64,000 nt of DNA from Amoebidium appalachense (taxonomy: Eukaryota; Ichthyosporea), in NCBI GenBank assembly GCA_963693365.1, contig CAVNZM010000010.1, forward strand, positions 3,410,001 through 3,474,000. Reading direction: 5' to 3'. The notes below the pieces were generated by a model that had not been told where the DNA came from, made no database searches, and was given only the letters and a program-made list of their open reading frames with translations. Made by a program: the position numbers and the translations under genes. This document shows, piece by piece, positions 1-12,672 of this stretch. The first letter of the stretch is position 1. Every line of letters begins with the position of its first letter.

Positions 1-62
1 TGTGTGTGTGTGCGTGTGCATGCGCGCAATGGGCAAAGAGGGAGAGTGTGTGTGTTTGGGGG

Positions 63-111
<49 letters not shown>

Positions 112-154
112 AGAGGGGGAGAGAGAGGGGGGGGGGGGGGGGGGGGGGGGAGAG

Positions 155-191
<37 letters not shown>

Positions 192-355
192 AGGGAAGGA
201 GGGAGGGAGGGAGGGAGGGAGGGAGGGGGGAGAGAAAGAGAGAGAGCAGCGTGTGTGTGAGTTAGTGTAAACGCACGTGTGTGTCTCTCTGTGTGTATAT
301 ACGTGCTCGTGGTTTTCAGCTGTGTTGGTTTATTTTGGGCTGTTTTTCTCCCTAC
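1..355. repeat. GA/poly-G tract inside the third metA intron
   Basis: Short (GT)n, then (GA)n, a ~30-base poly-G run and GGGA repeats up to about 245, then ordinary sequence. It lies 3' of the metA donor at 355, so it is intronic on the minus strand. No further exon was recognised here. Confidence 0.7.
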
Positions 356-1087
356 CATTGGTATGACATCATGGTCCACAGGGAAGTTATAAACGCCAAA
401 TATCTTTGTTGCGCCCATGGTCCTCTGCATGTCGTAGAATGTGCCCAGGGCAAAGTGTGACCCCAGGCACGAGTACAGTGTAGATGGCACGTGCTCACGT
501 GCCCACGACACTATCTCCTTGTACTCCTGTGGAAGGGGGTGGGGTGGGGTGGAGGGTGCGGGGGAGGGGGGGGGGGGGGGGGAGAAGGGGGCGGGGAGTA
601 GATGTATTCATTAGAAAGAGGTATCTTGTTTTTCAATGTTTTTTTTTTTTTTTTCCTTTCGGGGGAAAGGGCGGGGCGGGCGGGGGGAGGGGGGGTTTTG
701 AATGCGGAACACAGTACGAAGTACGCATACACGATGAGAAGCATGGTGCAGGACACATGCAAAGGCAAACATTCAAGTATGCAGCATCAGCCATGCGCAC
801 ATTTTGCGTCATAAGCAGAGCCCATCCTCAGGGAGGGCCCAAGTCATCAATTGCGTCTGAGTTTCGACCCCTTAGCCCGCGTATATACGACGCTCCAACT
901 CAGACAGCAGCATCAACTGAACTTGGGTGGGTCAACCCGTCTTGATCAAAGACGAGCAGGGTTGCTTATGCAAGCAAGGTGAGCAAAACGGTGAAGATGT
1001 ATGTGCAAACTAATGCAGTGCAGCGACAAACGCGTATGTGCTTACAGATGCACGACACAGAGCAACCATGCCCGGTTGCATGGAAGT

Positions 1088-1125
<38 letters not shown>

Positions 1126-1230
1126 GCAAGAAAGAAAAGCTGGTAGAAAAAAGAACAGAAGCCCAAACAAAGTATAGAAAACGACAAAACCATTGATCCA
1201 AAGACACCAAAAAATATGTGCAGACGTAGA

Positions 1231-1265
<35 letters not shown>

Positions 1266-2023
1266 GAGGGAGCAAATGAGTGTGTGTAAGAGGAAGGAAG
1301 AAGAGGTGTGTGTGTGCGTGTGTGTATCGGTTTGTGTGTGTGTGTGTGCGTGTGTGTGTGTGTGTGTGTTGCGTATGAGCGCGCACGCGCGTGTGTGGAG
1401 AGAGGAGAAGGCGGTCTAGAGTAACCCATAAAAAAAATCGAGAACTGAGTGATGATACGGGATGGCTGACTGTGTGAGAGTTTGTATGGACGTGCATGTG
1501 TATTGGCCCAATGGCGTGTGTATATATGTTTCGGTGTCTGTATAAGTGCGTGTTTGCAAAAGAAAAAAAGAAAGAGAGGGGGAAGGGAGGAAGGGAGGGG
1601 GAGGGGTGGCGTTACACATGACTAAGTCCCATTGACAAACAACGATTAACCACCTTTGTTAGGTGAAAGGGGGAGAGAAGGGGGGGTTAGGGGGGGGAAA
1701 CGAGGGATTACTAACGGTGTGGGGGTGAGAGGGGAGGGGGGGGGGGGGGGGGGGGGGGGGGGTTACAAACCTGGTAGTAAACAAACTCAGTGAGAGGGAG
1801 CATAGAGCCATCGGGCCTACGCTCCAGATTTGCCCCCGTCACGATCAGCCCGTCAAGACCCTTCATGCGCACAGTTGCAAACCGCTCATAGAAAACCTCC
1901 ATGTGCTCCCGTCCGGCTGCAAAATATAATTATATAATAAATAAAAAAAGGGGGGGGAGAGGGGGGGGGGGGGGGGGGAAGGGGGGGGGGAAGGGGAAGG
2001 AGAGGGGAAAGGGGGAGGGGGGG

Positions 2024-2116
<93 letters not shown>

Positions 2117-2764
2117 TTTATGTGTATGCACGCATGTGTTTGCTGGATGGATGGGGTGGGGATGGGTAGGTGAGTGCGTGTATGTGTGTATTGCAAGGGG
2201 GGGGGGGGGGGGGGGGGGGGGTCAGAATGTGTTACAAAGAATACATGTGGATTTTGCCGGGGGGAGGGGGGGGGGGGAGGGGGGGTTGAAGAGAAAAGGA
2301 TACATATGAAGCAGTATCAAATATATACCCCTTCCTCAGGGAAGACCCAAGTCATCCACAGAACTGTGGGAAGAGCGGAGGGGAAGAGGAGGGTGGGTGT
2401 GTGGGGGTGGGGGGGGACAGACTGTCTTATAGGGGTTGGGCAACATGAACACAAACACACGGATGAGAAACTAGAGCAATTCCCTGACAATGGGACAGGA
2501 GTGGGGGTCGTGGGCTGGGGGGGCGCGGGAGGGGGGGGGGATGCGGGGGGGGGAGGGGGGGGGGGCTAGAAACTGGGAACGAAACACACAGGTATGAAAG
2601 TTATGTGTGTGTTTGTGTGTGTATGTGTGTAAGCATCAGCATCCCCAACGTTTCCAGCTGCTGTGTGCACTGGTTCCCTCCTGCTTGTATGTTGGCCGAG
2701 TGTGCCGTCTGTGCATATGTGTGTAGGTGTGTGGGCATGTGTGTGTGGCAGTGAGTGTTCTGTG

Positions 2765-2798
<34 letters not shown>

Positions 2799-3445
2799 AC
2801 GCGCATATGTGTATGTGTGTGTGTGTGTGTGTTGTGTGTGTGTGTGCGTGTGTGTGTGCATATGCGGGTACGTGTGTATGCCTCTGAGCGCGCCGCGCGT
2901 GCGCGCGCGTGTGTGTATGCGCGCGCGCAGTGTGTGTGTGCAAGTGTCTGACACACGCGCCTATGATTGTTTGTAAAAGCTCATCCACACGTGTGCTGAT
3001 GTAGAACAATAAAGCGCAACAGTGTGTGCCATACATAGGCAGGAGGCAAAAGGAACACAGTATTCGAATTCGGTTACAGAAGCACTAACATATACAGAAC
3101 ATCAAATCGAGGAGGTGTCCTACAAAATGTCACAGAGACACTCAGCAACAACGTCAACCTTCACTACATTTCCTCTAGAGCCTGCAGCCCGTACTTACAG
3201 TTAGGAAGATACTGGTCGAATCTCAGCAGCACAGGCTGGATTTGCAGCGGTGTGTGTCCGAGAAGACGATAAAACTGCACCTCTGTCTTCTTACGCACAG
3301 CAGCAGGCATAAGGTTAAGAAGACCGATGCGAAGTGGTCGAATATCTTGGTGCTGTGCACGTTTCTGCTCGATCATGTGCACCTGCTCTGCTTTGAGCTC
3401 GTCGAAAACAGGGAACGTGTCCCGAGAGGGAACAACGAGAGGCAT
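356..3445 (-). CDS. metA: MetA-family homoserine O-acyltransferase, exons 1-3 (3' partial)
   Basis: Three exons seen: 3445..3199, 1916..1771 and 526..356, giving 188 residues in frame; the rest lies left of the window. The start is the ATG at 3445, because MPLVVP aligns with the MPIRVP start of bacterial MetA. Motifs in order: IRPLRIGLLNLMP (~35-47), RKKTEVQFYRLL (~51-62), DGLIVTGANLE (~104-114), and TLYSCLGSHFAL with the candidate nucleophile Cys151 (E. coli Cys142). MetA acylates the homoserine hydroxyl in the first committed step of methionine synthesis. The residue after TGANL is Glu114; in the family Glu at this site goes with acetyl-CoA use and Gly with succinyl-CoA, so I infer acetyl specificity. 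Junctions: TAACT|GTAAGT, TTTGCAG|CCGG, CCAG|GTTTGT, CCACAG|GAG, AATG|GTAGGG. His/Glu of the triad would lie in the unseen part. Confidence 0.86.
527..1770 (-). repeat. metA intron 2 with poly-G and GT tracts
   Basis: Intron between the exons ending at 1771 and starting at 526. On the plus strand it contains poly-G runs near 565-582, 1094-1122, 1231-1264 and 1738-1762, a (GT)n stretch near 1307-1370 and unique sequence at about 700-1010. The poly-G next to the donor reads as poly-C on the sense strand. No coding potential was seen beyond low-complexity frames. Confidence 0.75.
1917..3198 (-). repeat. metA intron 1 with long (GT)n tracts
   Basis: Intron of 1,282 bases. It contains ~45 GT dinucleotides near 2025-2112, poly-G near 1960-1978, 2197-2221 and 2540-2565, and an impure GT/GC region at 2600-2950. 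The open frames here are only Cys/Val or His/Thr readings of the repeat. Confidence 0.75.
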
Positions 3446-4649
3446 GTTGAGTGTTGCTGTTAGATTCGTGTCTTGGTTAGTCAAGCACGAATATATTTGT
3501 ATAAAGACATAAAGCATGCAATGCTTTTTGATTGCCAAGTGAAAAGACACAATGAACATTCTCTCTCAATAAAAACGACCCCTCTTGAATCCAAACTTCG
3601 TAGCTATCCTAAAATGTCCCCTTTACTCTTCTTGCAACCACAGAAACCACAGCTGCACCGAAGGCAACAGAACATGTAGAGAACCTTCCTTATACTCCAT
3701 AGAAAAAAGGGTTGCCAGTCGGCATATTTTCAGGCTTATATGTGCGATTCCACCAGCACATCTGGTGGTGCTGTGAGGCTATCCCTTCCTTTTTGGAATC
3801 ACACGCGAAGTAAAAGCGCGAGTGTATGACAACGGGTGCCGCTCACCTGTTGAGCGAAAGCCCCTTGAAGCTCCTACTAACACCAACGGTCTATGGTAGC
3901 CAGCACGCGCTATATGCTTGCTCAGGGAACGGAGCATTTCTCCTTTGTGACTATGCCACCTCCAAGCCGGAAACGGAAGGTGGGGAAGGGGAAACCAAAA
4001 AAAAAAACGTGAAAAAAAAAAAGCCAAAAAAGCAAAAGTAACCTGGCGACCGTCTGTGGCTGAGTCAGAAACTAAGAACAAGCCCGCATCTGCCGCAGAT
4101 CTAAGTGATCTCCTACTGATTCCTATTGGTGAAAAATGGTTCCTTGAAGCCAATAGGAAAGATTATACCTAACCATCTGCTTTTTGTTTTAGCCAAATAA
4201 AGCATTAATCTAATTCGCGCTCTAATGACGTCATATTGGCTGGCGCCCATTGGATCGGGCAACTTGACTGTGCCGCACCGAAGGATGTTTCCGGGTGTCA
4301 CTGGGGTTCACCAAGGCGCGCGTCTCAAGCCTTTTTGGGGGCTGTATCTAGCCATAAACATGTCCGAACCCACCCAACAGGTCTTGAGGTCCGCTTCAAG
4401 CTACGGCACCGTCATATGTACACGCCATTGGAACTCTGCCGAGGCAAGATGCATAATAATATTAATCGAATTTGCCGGCGCATACATCATGATATAAAAA
4501 ACAACAAAAAAAGTAGGAATATACGTTGAACTGCACACAGGCAAATACATACACACGTTCCCAGCAATCGTTCATGTCGTACAACCTCTTTGGGGTTGTG
4601 GTCAGGATCGGGTGAAAAAATGAGAGAAGTCTGGGATGTTACTGTATAG
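3446..4649. other. Upstream region of metA, no gene recognised
   Basis: Mostly unique sequence without long microsatellites, except an A-rich stretch near 3996-4028. No convincing exon on either strand. It holds the CCAAT/CRE cluster listed separately, so it probably contains the metA promoter and 5' leader. Confidence 0.5.
4105..4258 (-). promoter_or_regulatory. CCAAT and CRE-like cluster upstream of metA
   Basis: ATTGG/CCAAT pentamers occur near 4123, 4151, 4233 and 4248, and a perfect TGACGTCA palindrome at 4225-4232. CCAAT boxes and CRE/ATF sites are common promoter elements in eukaryotes. The cluster is 0.7-0.8 kb above the metA ATG, so an untranslated first exon or long leader would be needed. 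Assignment to metA is inference. Confidence 0.4.
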
Positions 4650-5800
<1,151 letters not shown>

Positions 5801-6585
5801 CTAAGCTATCCGTGTTCTCCGGGCGCAGACCCTTTTGGGGGAGGGGGGAGGGGTGGTGCCCGGGATGGGGTGTGTGTGTGTTGGGGGGGGGGGGGGGGGG
5901 GGGGGGGAGGGGGGGGGGGGAGGGGGGGGGGATCATAAGCTCCATCAATTACCTAAATTTTCATATTAGTGACAAAATATTCGTCGGAATTTGAAGCAGC
6001 ATTACACTGTACGAGAACAAAAAACCGTTCGAAACATTGACCCCAAACGTTTTTGTTTTTTTTTTTGTTTTTTTTTTTTTGCGGGGGGGGGGGGGGGGGG
6101 GGGGGGGGGGGAGACGGAGGAACAGACCGCAGAATTCGAAGCGCCCTTGCAAGCCTGTAACATATACTGAGTTCCGGATCCGTAAAAAAAAAAAAAGGTT
6201 TTTACTTATTATGGCCCTCTCACAGTGAGTATACCCATCCAGTGGGCAGCCATTCAAATTACTTTAAACGGGCACAGTGGGCCTCACCAATTAATCAAAA
6301 ATAAAGCCATATACGTTATCCACACTTTACACTATCAATTCCGCGTTTTCGTGTCACGGTGCTTGCAATTCCATGTGTGCTGTAGCCTACAGTGTATGTC
6401 TGAATATATTCATGAATTCCCTGCAACACTTGCTAATATGTGTGTATTATCATGTGTGTGTTTGGTTTGTATTTGCACTGTGTTAACGTTCCCGTTTGCA
6501 GATGAGATATATACTATAAATTAGATAGCATACGTAAAGTAGTTGAGGGGCGCATACGTCGGGAATTTAAATTCGCAAGACTGAC
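5801..6585. other. Downstream of the EGF/SdrD exon; no exon resolved
   Basis: Contains G-rich runs (5881-5931), a T-rich to G-run junction at 6052-6110, and unique AT-richer DNA at 6110-6540. The EGF/SdrD exon ends at 6586 with a good donor (CAG|GTCAGT on the minus strand), so its next exon should lie here or further left. I could not identify it. Confidence 0.4.
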
Positions 6586-7737
6586 CTGCTAGGCCATCGA
6601 CAACCCTCCCACACACAGACTCCGCCTTCCCGTTGGAATATCCGATCCGGAAAACACCTACAACCTGACCCTGACACTTGAGATCGGATGCAAAGCTGCC
6701 CAGGGTGTTGGTGCATATTTGCGACCCACGGCACATGTCAACGTAGCGTACATCTCTGCATTCGTCGACGTCGGCGCACATTCCAGACGCCTGCAAGAGG
6801 TACCCGGTGTTCCAAGCGCACTCAAAGCTGCCCTGTGTGTTTTTGCACGTTGACCCGGGACCGCACCTTGGGACATTATTCGCCGATATTTCGGAGCATT
6901 CGTCCGTATCACCGTAGCCGAAAAACACATCACTAACATTCTCACCCGGCCGGAGAACGGCGGTGACGAACGCGGAACTGTACGTTGCGACAGTGAAACT
7001 CGGGGGGAGGGTCGACGGGTCAACCTGAAGGGTGTAGTTGCCAACGGGAGCGTTCTCGAACGTAAAAGCACCGGTGAACCCTGTCGTGGCCCGGACAGAC
7101 CCCACGGGGTTAGAAAGAACTATTGTACTACCACACCCGGCAGGCCTTGGTCGTTACCGTCCGGTTGGCCGTTGACGTTGGTGTCGATGAACACACGGCC
7201 GCCAAGACGTCCTCGGAGGGGGACACATGCGCCTGACGCACCCGCGGCGTACCCAGCTTGGCACGAGCACGTGAAGCTGCCGACGGTGTTTTCGCAAACG
7301 GTCAAATCCGGACACCGGCCCTTCCCATTGGTCGGAATCTTGCACTCGTCGATATCGCCCAATCCGATGTCGACGTTTGCGAGGGACAGGGCAGGAGCCA
7401 ATGAAATCGCCAATCCTTCTGTCCTCACCGCCAAGGCGGAACTGTACACCGGAAAACAAGGATTGGTCGACGTGAAATCGATTGAAATGGTGTAGTTTCC
7501 GGAAGAAACGTTCAGGAAAGTGTACGCTCCGGCATCGGTGGTTCTGATGCTACCCTTGAATTGTCCGTTGGAGTCTCGCAGGCGGAGGACTACCCCAGCG
7601 GCCAGTTGGGTGGTGGGTTTGAACGCACCGTCGGAGTCGTTGTAGTAGAAAATACGACCAGAGACGCTAGCGGTGAGAGGGGTACAGGTGACGCCGTTGC
7701 CCGTGAACTTGTCTGGGCACGTGCATGTGAAGCTGCC
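6586..7737 (-). CDS. EGF-like / SdrD-B mosaic extracellular protein, internal exon, frameshifted
   Basis: One exon with acceptor CACCCACAG|GGC (starts 7737) and donor CAG|GTCAGT (ends 6586). Order of modules: tail of an EGF-like domain (GSFTCTCPDKFTGNGVTC), an SdrD-B/Cna-B-like beta sandwich (SGRIFYYNDSDG ... GAYTFLNVSSGNYT), a calcium-binding EGF (GDIDEC ... GSFTCSCQAGY), a second SdrD-B module (GGRVFIDTNVNGQPDGNDQG ... GNYTLQVD), then two EGF_CA modules (DTDECSE, DVDECRD). Such mosaics are secreted or cell-surface and usually adhesive. The frame breaks at about 7120-7135, inside the second SdrD-B module: GLPGVVVQ then stop, while TIVLSNPVGSVRATTG continues one base out of register. Both sides look intact, so a sequencing indel or a fresh mutation is likely. 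Start and end exons were not found. Confidence 0.82.
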
Positions 7738-7803
7738 CTGTGGGTGCATGTGTGGGTCAGTGATTTGCCCAAAAGTTTGTTGTTTGCTGCGTGTGTGTAT
7801 GCA

Positions 7804-7834
<31 letters not shown>

Positions 7835-8020
7835 CTTGGGAGGATGGGGTTGAGAAGCAGGTATGAGCTTGATCGGGACGTTTATGTATGTGTGGTGATG
7901 GTTGTGGTAGTGGAGGGGTGGGGATAGGGAGGGAGGGCGGGAGGGTGGAGGTGATGGAGATTGGGGTTGACAAGGACAAGTAGAAGGAAAGGGGGAAAAA
8001 GCAGGTGGTGATGGTGGGTT

Positions 8021-8070
<50 letters not shown>

Positions 8071-8642
8071 AAGGGGAGGACATGAAGCAGAAAAACAGGA
8101 AAAAAGAAAAAAAGAAAAAGGAAAAGAAGAAAACGAAAAGACTGGAGAGAAGGGCACAAAATGTATGTAGCGAATCACATTAGTGTAGTTGGCCCCGCTC
8201 TTCCTCTCCCCTTACCCCCCCCAACTCTCTCCCCTCCCCCTCCGGGAGGGAGGATTTATCATGGAAAATAGATATTGTATATTTTTTTTTTTCGTCAGTC
8301 AGACTCTTGAGCAACAGCACTATTAATCTTTAACGATGATGCAAACTTTAGTGCATTTACCAACCTCTATGGCTTGTTCATGCATGCATTAGTCTGGACA
8401 GACACGATGCTTGATTTGTACGTGGCAGGAACGTACTTACATGTTGCATAGTAACTTTTTTGGCTTCATTTCTGAGTCATCACGTCCGAGAGAGATATTC
8501 AATGTGTAAGCAGAGTGCAGAGAGAGGAAATCCTGATACACAAAACGACTGTACTGTGCGTGACCTGTATGATGCTAGTAAACTGGCACTGTGTGACACT
8601 AGAAGGGTTGCCCGGCAATGTCCCCCCTCCCCCCCCCTCCCC

Positions 8643-8673
<31 letters not shown>

Positions 8674-8799
8674 AAAAAAAAAAACACAAAAAAACACAGA
8701 TACCTGCTCACTCTCGAATGCACAAGATTCGCACACACACAGCGCACACATGCCGCGCCTGCATGCACACACCCGGTCATCCACACAACCATCTCAAAT
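7738..8799. other. Upstream intron region of the EGF/SdrD gene
   Basis: On the sense (minus) strand it is C/CA-rich: poly-G on the plus strand at about 8022-8069, (GT)n at 7815-7835, and a CnAn tract at 8639-8684. A consensus donor (minus GTAAGTACG at about 8441-8449) follows a short ATG-started reading, MKPKKLLCN; it could be a first coding exon, but the phase does not join the 7737 acceptor directly. No exon claimed. Confidence 0.35.
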
Positions 8800-9181
8800 A
8801 ATACGTGTCGCTTATCTCCACTCATTTGTGCAAAGCAAAAAGGGAAGTCAAGCAGGGGGGGGGGGGGGGGGGGGGGGGGTGGGGGGGAGGGGGGGCTGCA
8901 GCAGGAGGGGGAGGGGAGGAGGGAGGGGGTGGGGGGGGGGGGGGGGGGCTGCAGCAGGAGGGGGAGGAGGGGAGGGAGGGGGTAGGGGGGGGGGGGGAGG
9001 GAGGGGGGAGGGGGAGGGGAGGGGGGAGAAGGCGGGGAGGGCAGGAGGGGGGGAATAACCTGAACACATGTCGCCGGAAAGATAAGGGAGAAGCCTGTAT
9101 GTATTTATTTGTCGCCGGGCCATGCTGATATCACCTTGCGGCTCTGGAAGGGATTTGCAGTTGTTTTCCCCAAAGTTTTTT

Positions 9182-9232
<51 letters not shown>

Positions 9233-9378
9233 GGGGGGGGTAATACCTGCAAAGTTGGGTGAAAGGGGGGAGGGAGGGGGGGGGGGGGGGAGGCGTTAAG
9301 TCTGGGGTTTGAAAGCACACGTTGTGATGTGATTACACTTTGGTGTAGCACACGCTCCACGGTGAGCACACACTTCAT

Positions 9379-9465
<87 letters not shown>

Positions 9466-9480
9466 CCCCCACCAGCTGCT
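8800..9480. repeat. Dispersed repeat copy 1 (pairs with 12340-13000)
   Basis: Shares ordered blocks with 12340-13000: an ACTCATTTGT block, a tract with AACATGAACACA-type sequence, a GGCCATG...GGCTCT block near 9118-9155, a TTTTTTGGGGG junction, and a TTTGGTGTAGCACAC block near 9339. The blocks are separated by poly-G/C runs of different length, so the spacers expand freely while the unique blocks are retained. Confidence 0.6.
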
Positions 9481-9589
9481 CTCTTTGTTCCTCTAGGCAA
9501 CCTCTTCTGTTTGAAAATTGCGCAGGTATTTCTTTGGATATAAACTACATACAAGTATACCGTGACAAGTCATGTACAAGCAGACATGC

Positions 9590-9604
9590 ACACGCGCACA
9601 CGCG

Positions 9605-9646
<42 letters not shown>

Positions 9647-9830
9647 CACGCGCACGCACGCACACACACACGTGCACACACACACACACACACAGGCACA
9701 CACGCACACACACGCACACGCACATACGCACAACACACACACACACCACGACACACACACAAACAAATATTATACAAACACTGAGACAAACAAACAAACA
9801 AACAAACAAACAAACAAACACAAACCGTTC
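9590..9830. repeat. (CA)n with (CAAA)n microsatellite
   Basis: Impure (CA)n at about 9590-9760 ending in an ACAA tetranucleotide array at about 9786-9820. No gene. Confidence 0.9.
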
Positions 9831-10108
9831 ATGCATATACAGTACGTGCACAGTGACGCCCATACAGAGAACAATGTCATGTACAGCACCATTTTAGCGC
9901 CAACTGCTATTTTTAGCACACGAGAAAAACTTAGTATTAAAACACACACTCGCCCTTTGGTGGCCTAGCCGGCCTAGCAACCACATGGCTACATGCGTGA
10001 TCAAACGGGAACCAAGGTAACACATGTACAACAGAGGCTCTGAGGAGTTTTCTAAGGGTGTTTCCCTCCTCGAAACCCAGGCCTGAACCGTGCGACTCCC
10101 TGTTACAG

Positions 10109-10117
10109 TATAAAAAG
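10109..10117 (+). promoter_or_regulatory. TATA-like element
   Basis: TATAAAAAG in otherwise unique sequence. Similar TATAAAA elements occur at 11842 and 13715 in the related units of this block. No ORF could be tied to this copy. Confidence 0.35.
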
Positions 10118-10369
10118 CTGCACCCGCCCCAGTCTCTCATTGCAGACAGGAAGAACACTAAGCGCACTGAAGCACACGCGCCAAAACTAGTAGGCGACAA
10201 ACACAATGTAACAACATCATCTCTCCGGGACGAAGCTATCGGTAGAGCGAATATCCCGATTGGCGGATATCCCAGCACTCATGATCATCGACTGATCCCG
10301 GGCGGCCGCCGCCTCACCGGTTTCGGTTGGTTATTATAGCTCAGTCTGGGGAAGAATCCCGTAAACTCC

Positions 10370-10830
10370 GTGAAGCATTTGCTCTTGACACGACAGTAGT
10401 AGTACCCGCCAAGACACAATCGATATCCGTGGTTTGCAGCCAGGCGGAAAGAAAAAGAAAGAAAATCCCATCGATTTCTTCTGAAGTAGCCCCTGTTTCC
10501 CTTTCTCTCCCCCAGTTGTGACATGCTGGGACATGATGAAAATCGGGGGAGCACGTGGGAACAGGTGGAGGCAGGGGTACAGGTGACATCGAGTTAGGAT
10601 ATATCATGTTATTTGGTCAGAGTTGGGGAAGCTTCGACCATGATGATGGTACCGAGTCCCGTCATGTGAAAAACTCAACTGACACGACGACACGATACCA
10701 GCAAAAACACGATCCGTTGTTTGCAGTGACAGCAGAAAGAAAATACACAGAATGATTGTGATTGATTTAAGCTGCCCCCGTTCAAGTCTCTCTCTCCCCA
10801 GTTTTACAGTGACATTCTACTAGTTTAGTC
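10370..10830. repeat. Dispersed upstream repeat, two diverged copies
   Basis: Two diverged readings of one element: about 10375-10550 and 10590-10820. Each carries a CGACACGAT-like block, a GTTTGCAG / GCAGAAAGAAA block and a CCCC...TCTCTCCCC block. A third copy is at 13475-13705. The element lies upstream of the short F-box ORFs at ~12.0 and ~14.4 kb, so it travels with that duplication. Confidence 0.55.
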
Positions 10831-10869
10831 TCCTACTATTGAAAATTGGGTGCTTTTTGAACTTCGCCT

Positions 10870-11683
10870 GTGAAACATAATTTGCACGAAGTAACTGTAA
10901 TACCAATATCCCTGTTTCGTGCTCGGTTTGTGCCTCCCTTAATCAGTATGTTTGGATTGTCGTCTGCTGTTTGTCGTATGGAGGAATTGTCTCTTCGTTT
11001 TTGTTTTCATTTAGTTAGGCTACCTGATGGTCACCCTCTTTATGCTTTCTTCCCCCCCCCCCCCTCCCTCCATCCCTCTTCCCCCCGGATTCACCAACGC
11101 TACTTCTGAATGTCCTCAGCCTACCCTCTTTCCACCTGATTCTTCCTCTCGCTATCTCACTCCCTCTTTCTTTTCTCTTCCTGTTTTTTCTGCCTTTTCG
11201 CGTTATTACCATACGCAGTATAAGTTTCTTTCTCGTTCTGATAGAGAAATCAAAAGTAAAACTCAGTCGGCATGTGTTATGTTCCTTAGTAGGCAACACC
11301 GTACTGATCATTATCGCTTTTTGGGAGCTTTGGCAGGATACATTTCTCCTGCTGTACGTATGGATACCACCCTAGTAGATAAGTCTGTATGGTGCTCTGA
11401 TGTTGATATTGCCTGGGAAGTTGTGCAGTGGCGCTGTAATTCTTGTTTTCATCGCCGCTGGTGCCACTTTTGTGCTGACCTTTTTAATCGCAAGCATGTT
11501 GATAGGTGTGAATTTTTATGTCGCGTTTTACCTCTTTCCCTCAGGGTATCTGCTACACTAGCTGGCAATGTGAACACTTTAGACTTTTTGTTGAATTCTG
11601 TTGGTCGTCACATTGAGTATTTATATGATTTTCACACAGTGTTCAGGTATCTCAGTATGCACTTGTTACTGGATAACTCGTGA
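10870..11683 (+). pseudogene. Retroelement-like ORF remnant, frameshifted
   Basis: An AT-rich ORF (stop TGA at 11681-11683) whose composition differs from its neighbours. The C-terminal part has a zinc-knuckle-like motif, WCHFCADLFNRKHVDRC, preceded by Trp/Cys-rich sequence. A second frame upstream (10870-11075) reads RMEELSLRFCFHLVRLPDG and seems to continue into the main frame through a homopolymer C run, suggesting a frameshift. C-terminal Cys/His motifs after the thumb are usual in non-LTR retrotransposon polymerases, but I see no palm motif. AATAAA follows at about 11737. Assignment is tentative; it may be a degraded host gene. Confidence 0.4.
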
Positions 11684-11841
11684 AGTTTTTATTGTCTTCT
11701 CTGTCTGCCGTGCATACTTGCATATCTTTCCGTCGAATAAATCCAGTTAAAAGAAAAATATCCCTGTCTCAACTCCACTTCTTCTTTTCTCTCTAAAACC
11801 TTTTGCTGGATAGTATTACCCGAAAATTCACTTAGACCCAG

Positions 11842-11848
11842 TATAAAA
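11842..11848 (+). promoter_or_regulatory. TATA box upstream of F-box ORF A
   Basis: TATAAAA, 138 bases above the ATG at 11980. The flanking sequence is homologous to the region upstream of F-box ORF B. Confidence 0.4.
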
Positions 11849-11979
11849 AACCACCCACACACAACCACAAAATTTACCACACGTGCACCCTTTACCACAC
11901 ACACTCTTTACCACACCGTTTACCACACCCACAAACTCAACCACTGGCACACATTATTACACACACCCCCACCCCCACC

Positions 11980-12147
11980 ATGGCCGACCCCCTCCCTCTT
12001 GTTTTGGGCAACAGCGACCTTCTGCGGCACATCTTCCAGTTTGTGCCCCAGCCCGCCCGTCTGGCCTGCACCCTTGTGTGCCGCCTGTGGCGGGACATGG
12101 CCCGCCCAGTGCCCCTGCACGTGCACATCCCAGCGGGCACTCTGTGA
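11980..12147 (+). CDS. Short F-box-like ORF A (55 aa)
   Basis: Starts ATGGCCGACCCC and ends TGA at 12145-12147. The frame reads LPLVLGNSDLLRHIFQF, then LACTLVCRLWRDMAR, the usual F-box pattern (hydrophobic start, LLxHIF, VCRxWR) that binds Skp1 in SCF ubiquitin ligases. A full F-box protein would need a C-terminal substrate-binding region; here the frame stops soon after the box. At 12147 the DNA continues to match the paralogue at 14.57 kb (GGTG[GC]AGGCAGGGGT), where the frame stays open. It is therefore either a truncated pseudogene or a first exon whose donor I cannot place. Confidence 0.5.
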   Translation: MADPLPLVLGNSDLLRHIFQFVPQPARLACTLVCRLWRDMARPVPLHVHIPAGTL

Positions 12148-12641
12148 AAACAGGTGGAGGCAGGGGTGGGGGCGTGGGGAAAGGTGGTGACTTCTCTCTC
12201 TTTGTCATATCGGCGGGAGCGTAAAGTTGAATTAACGTGTGCTTTTGGGTGCTTCTTTTTTTCTTTTTTATTTCTTTTGGGGGGGGGGGGGGGGGGGGGG
12301 GGGGTTCTTATGGGGGGGGGGGGGGGGGGGGGGGGAGGGGTATGCATATGTATGGTACCTCTACTCATTTGTTTAAAGCACACAACAACACTTAATAAAA
12401 CAGCACGACCACACCAACATGCAACTGGATTGGGAAGCCAAATAAGGGGGGAGAGTTTTTTTTGGGGGGGGGGGGGGGAGGGGAGGGGGGGATAACATGA
12501 ACACAGGTTGGTAAAAGTTTACAGGTTCGAGGGGGGACTAAAAGGGGAGACGTGTACGTAATATTGTGTTCCGCCAGGCCATGACGGCCGAGGCTCTAGA
12601 AGGGGTCTTTTTTTCCAAACCTTATTTTTCCAAATTTTTTC

Positions 12642-12672
<31 letters not shown>

